Below are positions 63,706 through 64,000 of a stretch of DNA of 64,000 bases, one piece after another. The position numbers and the translations under genes were made by a program. This stretch comes from M3007 sp035299505 (GTDB lineage Bacteria; Bacteroidota; Bacteroidia; Chitinophagales; Saprospiraceae). The notes beneath the pieces were generated by a model. The model had not been told where the DNA came from. It was given only the letters and a program-made list of their open reading frames with translations, and ran no database searches. The stretch spans positions 1-64,000 of the forward strand of contig DATGWL010000101.1 of assembly GCA_035299505.1 (NCBI GenBank), written 5' to 3'. Numbering within the stretch: the first letter of the stretch is position 1; each line of letters starts with the position of its first letter.

Positions 63706-63735
63706 CAAATATAGGTTTAAAATAAATTTAGACAA
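63706..63735 (-). promoter_or_regulatory. Promoter of the TonB receptor gene, TTG-N19-TATATTTG
   Basis: On the minus strand TTG (63735-63733) and TATATTTG (63713-63706) are exactly 19 bases apart, the consensus Bacteroidota arrangement. It lies 25 bases before the receptor start codon. Confidence 0.8.
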
Positions 63736-63742
63736 GACTAAA
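63727..63742. promoter_or_regulatory. Palindromic operator candidate TTTAG-N6-CTAAA
   Basis: The perfect inverted repeat TTTAGACAAGACTAAA has five-base arms and a six-base centre. The central CAA is the -33 TTG of the receptor promoter, so a dimeric repressor bound here would block polymerase. Its arms resemble sites of DtxR/MntR-type metal regulators, but I cannot identify the regulator. Confidence 0.55.
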
Positions 63743-63796
63743 AATGAATTTAGTTGAATATTTTTTCTCTGCCTTATCACCTGCATCAAACGAGTC

Positions 63797-63832
63797 ATAA
63801 AAAAGGAGAGTCATCTTTCGACGACTCTCCTT
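63797..63832 (-). terminator. Terminator of the gene running off the window edge
   Basis: A perfect 10-base stem (63803-63812 with 63823-63832, arms AAGGAGAGTC and GACTCTCCTT) is followed on the minus strand by six T. It ends the message of the partial gene and of the micro-ORF between them. Confidence 0.82.
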
Positions 63833-63861
63833 ATCAAATCCAAACTGTCTTACAAAGCGAT

Positions 63862-63924
63862 TTACTTTTTCATCCAACGGCAAACCAGGGCACAGAGGAT
63901 GATTCCTTTAAGGATGTTCCACAT
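63862..63924 (-). CDS. Candidate 20-residue hydrophobic peptide
   Basis: An ATG-started frame of 20 codons plus TAA encodes MWNILKGIILCALVCRWMKK: a hydrophobic core with two cysteines and a basic end, the form of a single short membrane helix. It begins eight bases past the stop of the partial upstream gene and ends 29 bases before the terminator, so it is transcribed. A chance frame is possible; no ribosome binding site is distinct. Confidence 0.35.
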   Translation of the reverse strand: MWNILKGIILCALVCRWMKK

Positions 63925-63932
63925 AGGCCAAT

Positions 63933-64000
63933 TTACTGAATTTTAACCGGGAACGTGATGTCAAAATCAACTTCGCCACCTGGATCTGTGCTGCTGTTTT
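63933..64000 (-). CDS. C-terminal end of a protein of unknown function (partial)
   Basis: The frame read from the window edge ends in NSSTDPGGEVDFDITFPVKI and Gln, then TAA at 63935-63933. Only 21 complete codons are visible, too few to assign a family; the beta-strand-like end fits an exported Bacteroidota protein. The downstream terminator supports a real gene end. Confidence 0.5.
   Translation of the reverse strand, partial: NSSTDPGGEVDFDITFPVKIQ

Overview
The window is chromosomal DNA of a Bacteroidota bacterium, most likely from the Saprospiria/Chitinophagia side of the phylum. Evidence: many Sec signal peptides ending in '-AQ'; two secreted proteases with a C-terminal type IX secretion (T9SS) sorting domain; promoters of the Bacteroidota form TTG-N19-TAnnTTTG; a SusC-era style TonB receptor with an N-terminal carboxypeptidase-regulatory domain; and family content such as DUF4292, EnvC-like LytM protein, bifunctional nuclease plus UVR, YebC and HemJ. 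The genus cannot be named from sequence alone. I see no rRNA, tRNA, transposase, phage or CRISPR array.

Layout. 0-14.6 kb is mostly housekeeping: cobalamin adenosyltransferase, a CpeT-like lipoprotein, YebC, an MBL hydrolase with a HEAT-like partner, a giant T9SS subtilase, a four-gene envelope cluster (TPR, DUF4292, degenerate LytM/EnvC, carboxypeptidase-regulatory-like), EtfB-EtfA and a bifunctional nuclease. 14.7-42.8 kb is an accessory-looking island. It holds four exported WD40-caspase proteins of about 1,200 residues (three in tandem, a fourth beside a metallopeptidase), an OmpA-family protein, a TlpA thioredoxin, a CHASE2 sensor without output domain, two FecR-like exported proteins, two paralogous exported HExxH metallopeptidase-TPR-BamE-like proteins, and on the other strand a caspase-TPR protein with two lipoproteins. 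42.9-64 kb returns to housekeeping and envelope genes: PurB, an M43-like T9SS metalloprotease, Kup and HemJ, an exported Mn-type superoxide dismutase, a large SF1 helicase, an M1 aminopeptidase, a TPR adenylate cyclase in a probable operon with a sterol-desaturase-like hydroxylase and an SH3-like protein, and a TonB receptor with a clear promoter and a palindromic operator.

How the genes may work together. The caspase island is the most interesting part. All five caspase-fold proteins keep the His-Cys dyad, and all carry signal peptides, so they should act in the periplasm or at the outer membrane rather than in the cytosol. The linked CHASE2, FecR-like, WD40, TPR and OmpA modules look like sensing and scaffolding parts, and the two HExxH proteins add a second protease type. 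Cyanobacteria often group CHAT (caspase-like)-TPR proteins with CHASE2 and FecR-like proteins, so this may be a Bacteroidota counterpart. The joint function is an inference; no substrate or partner can be read from the sequence.
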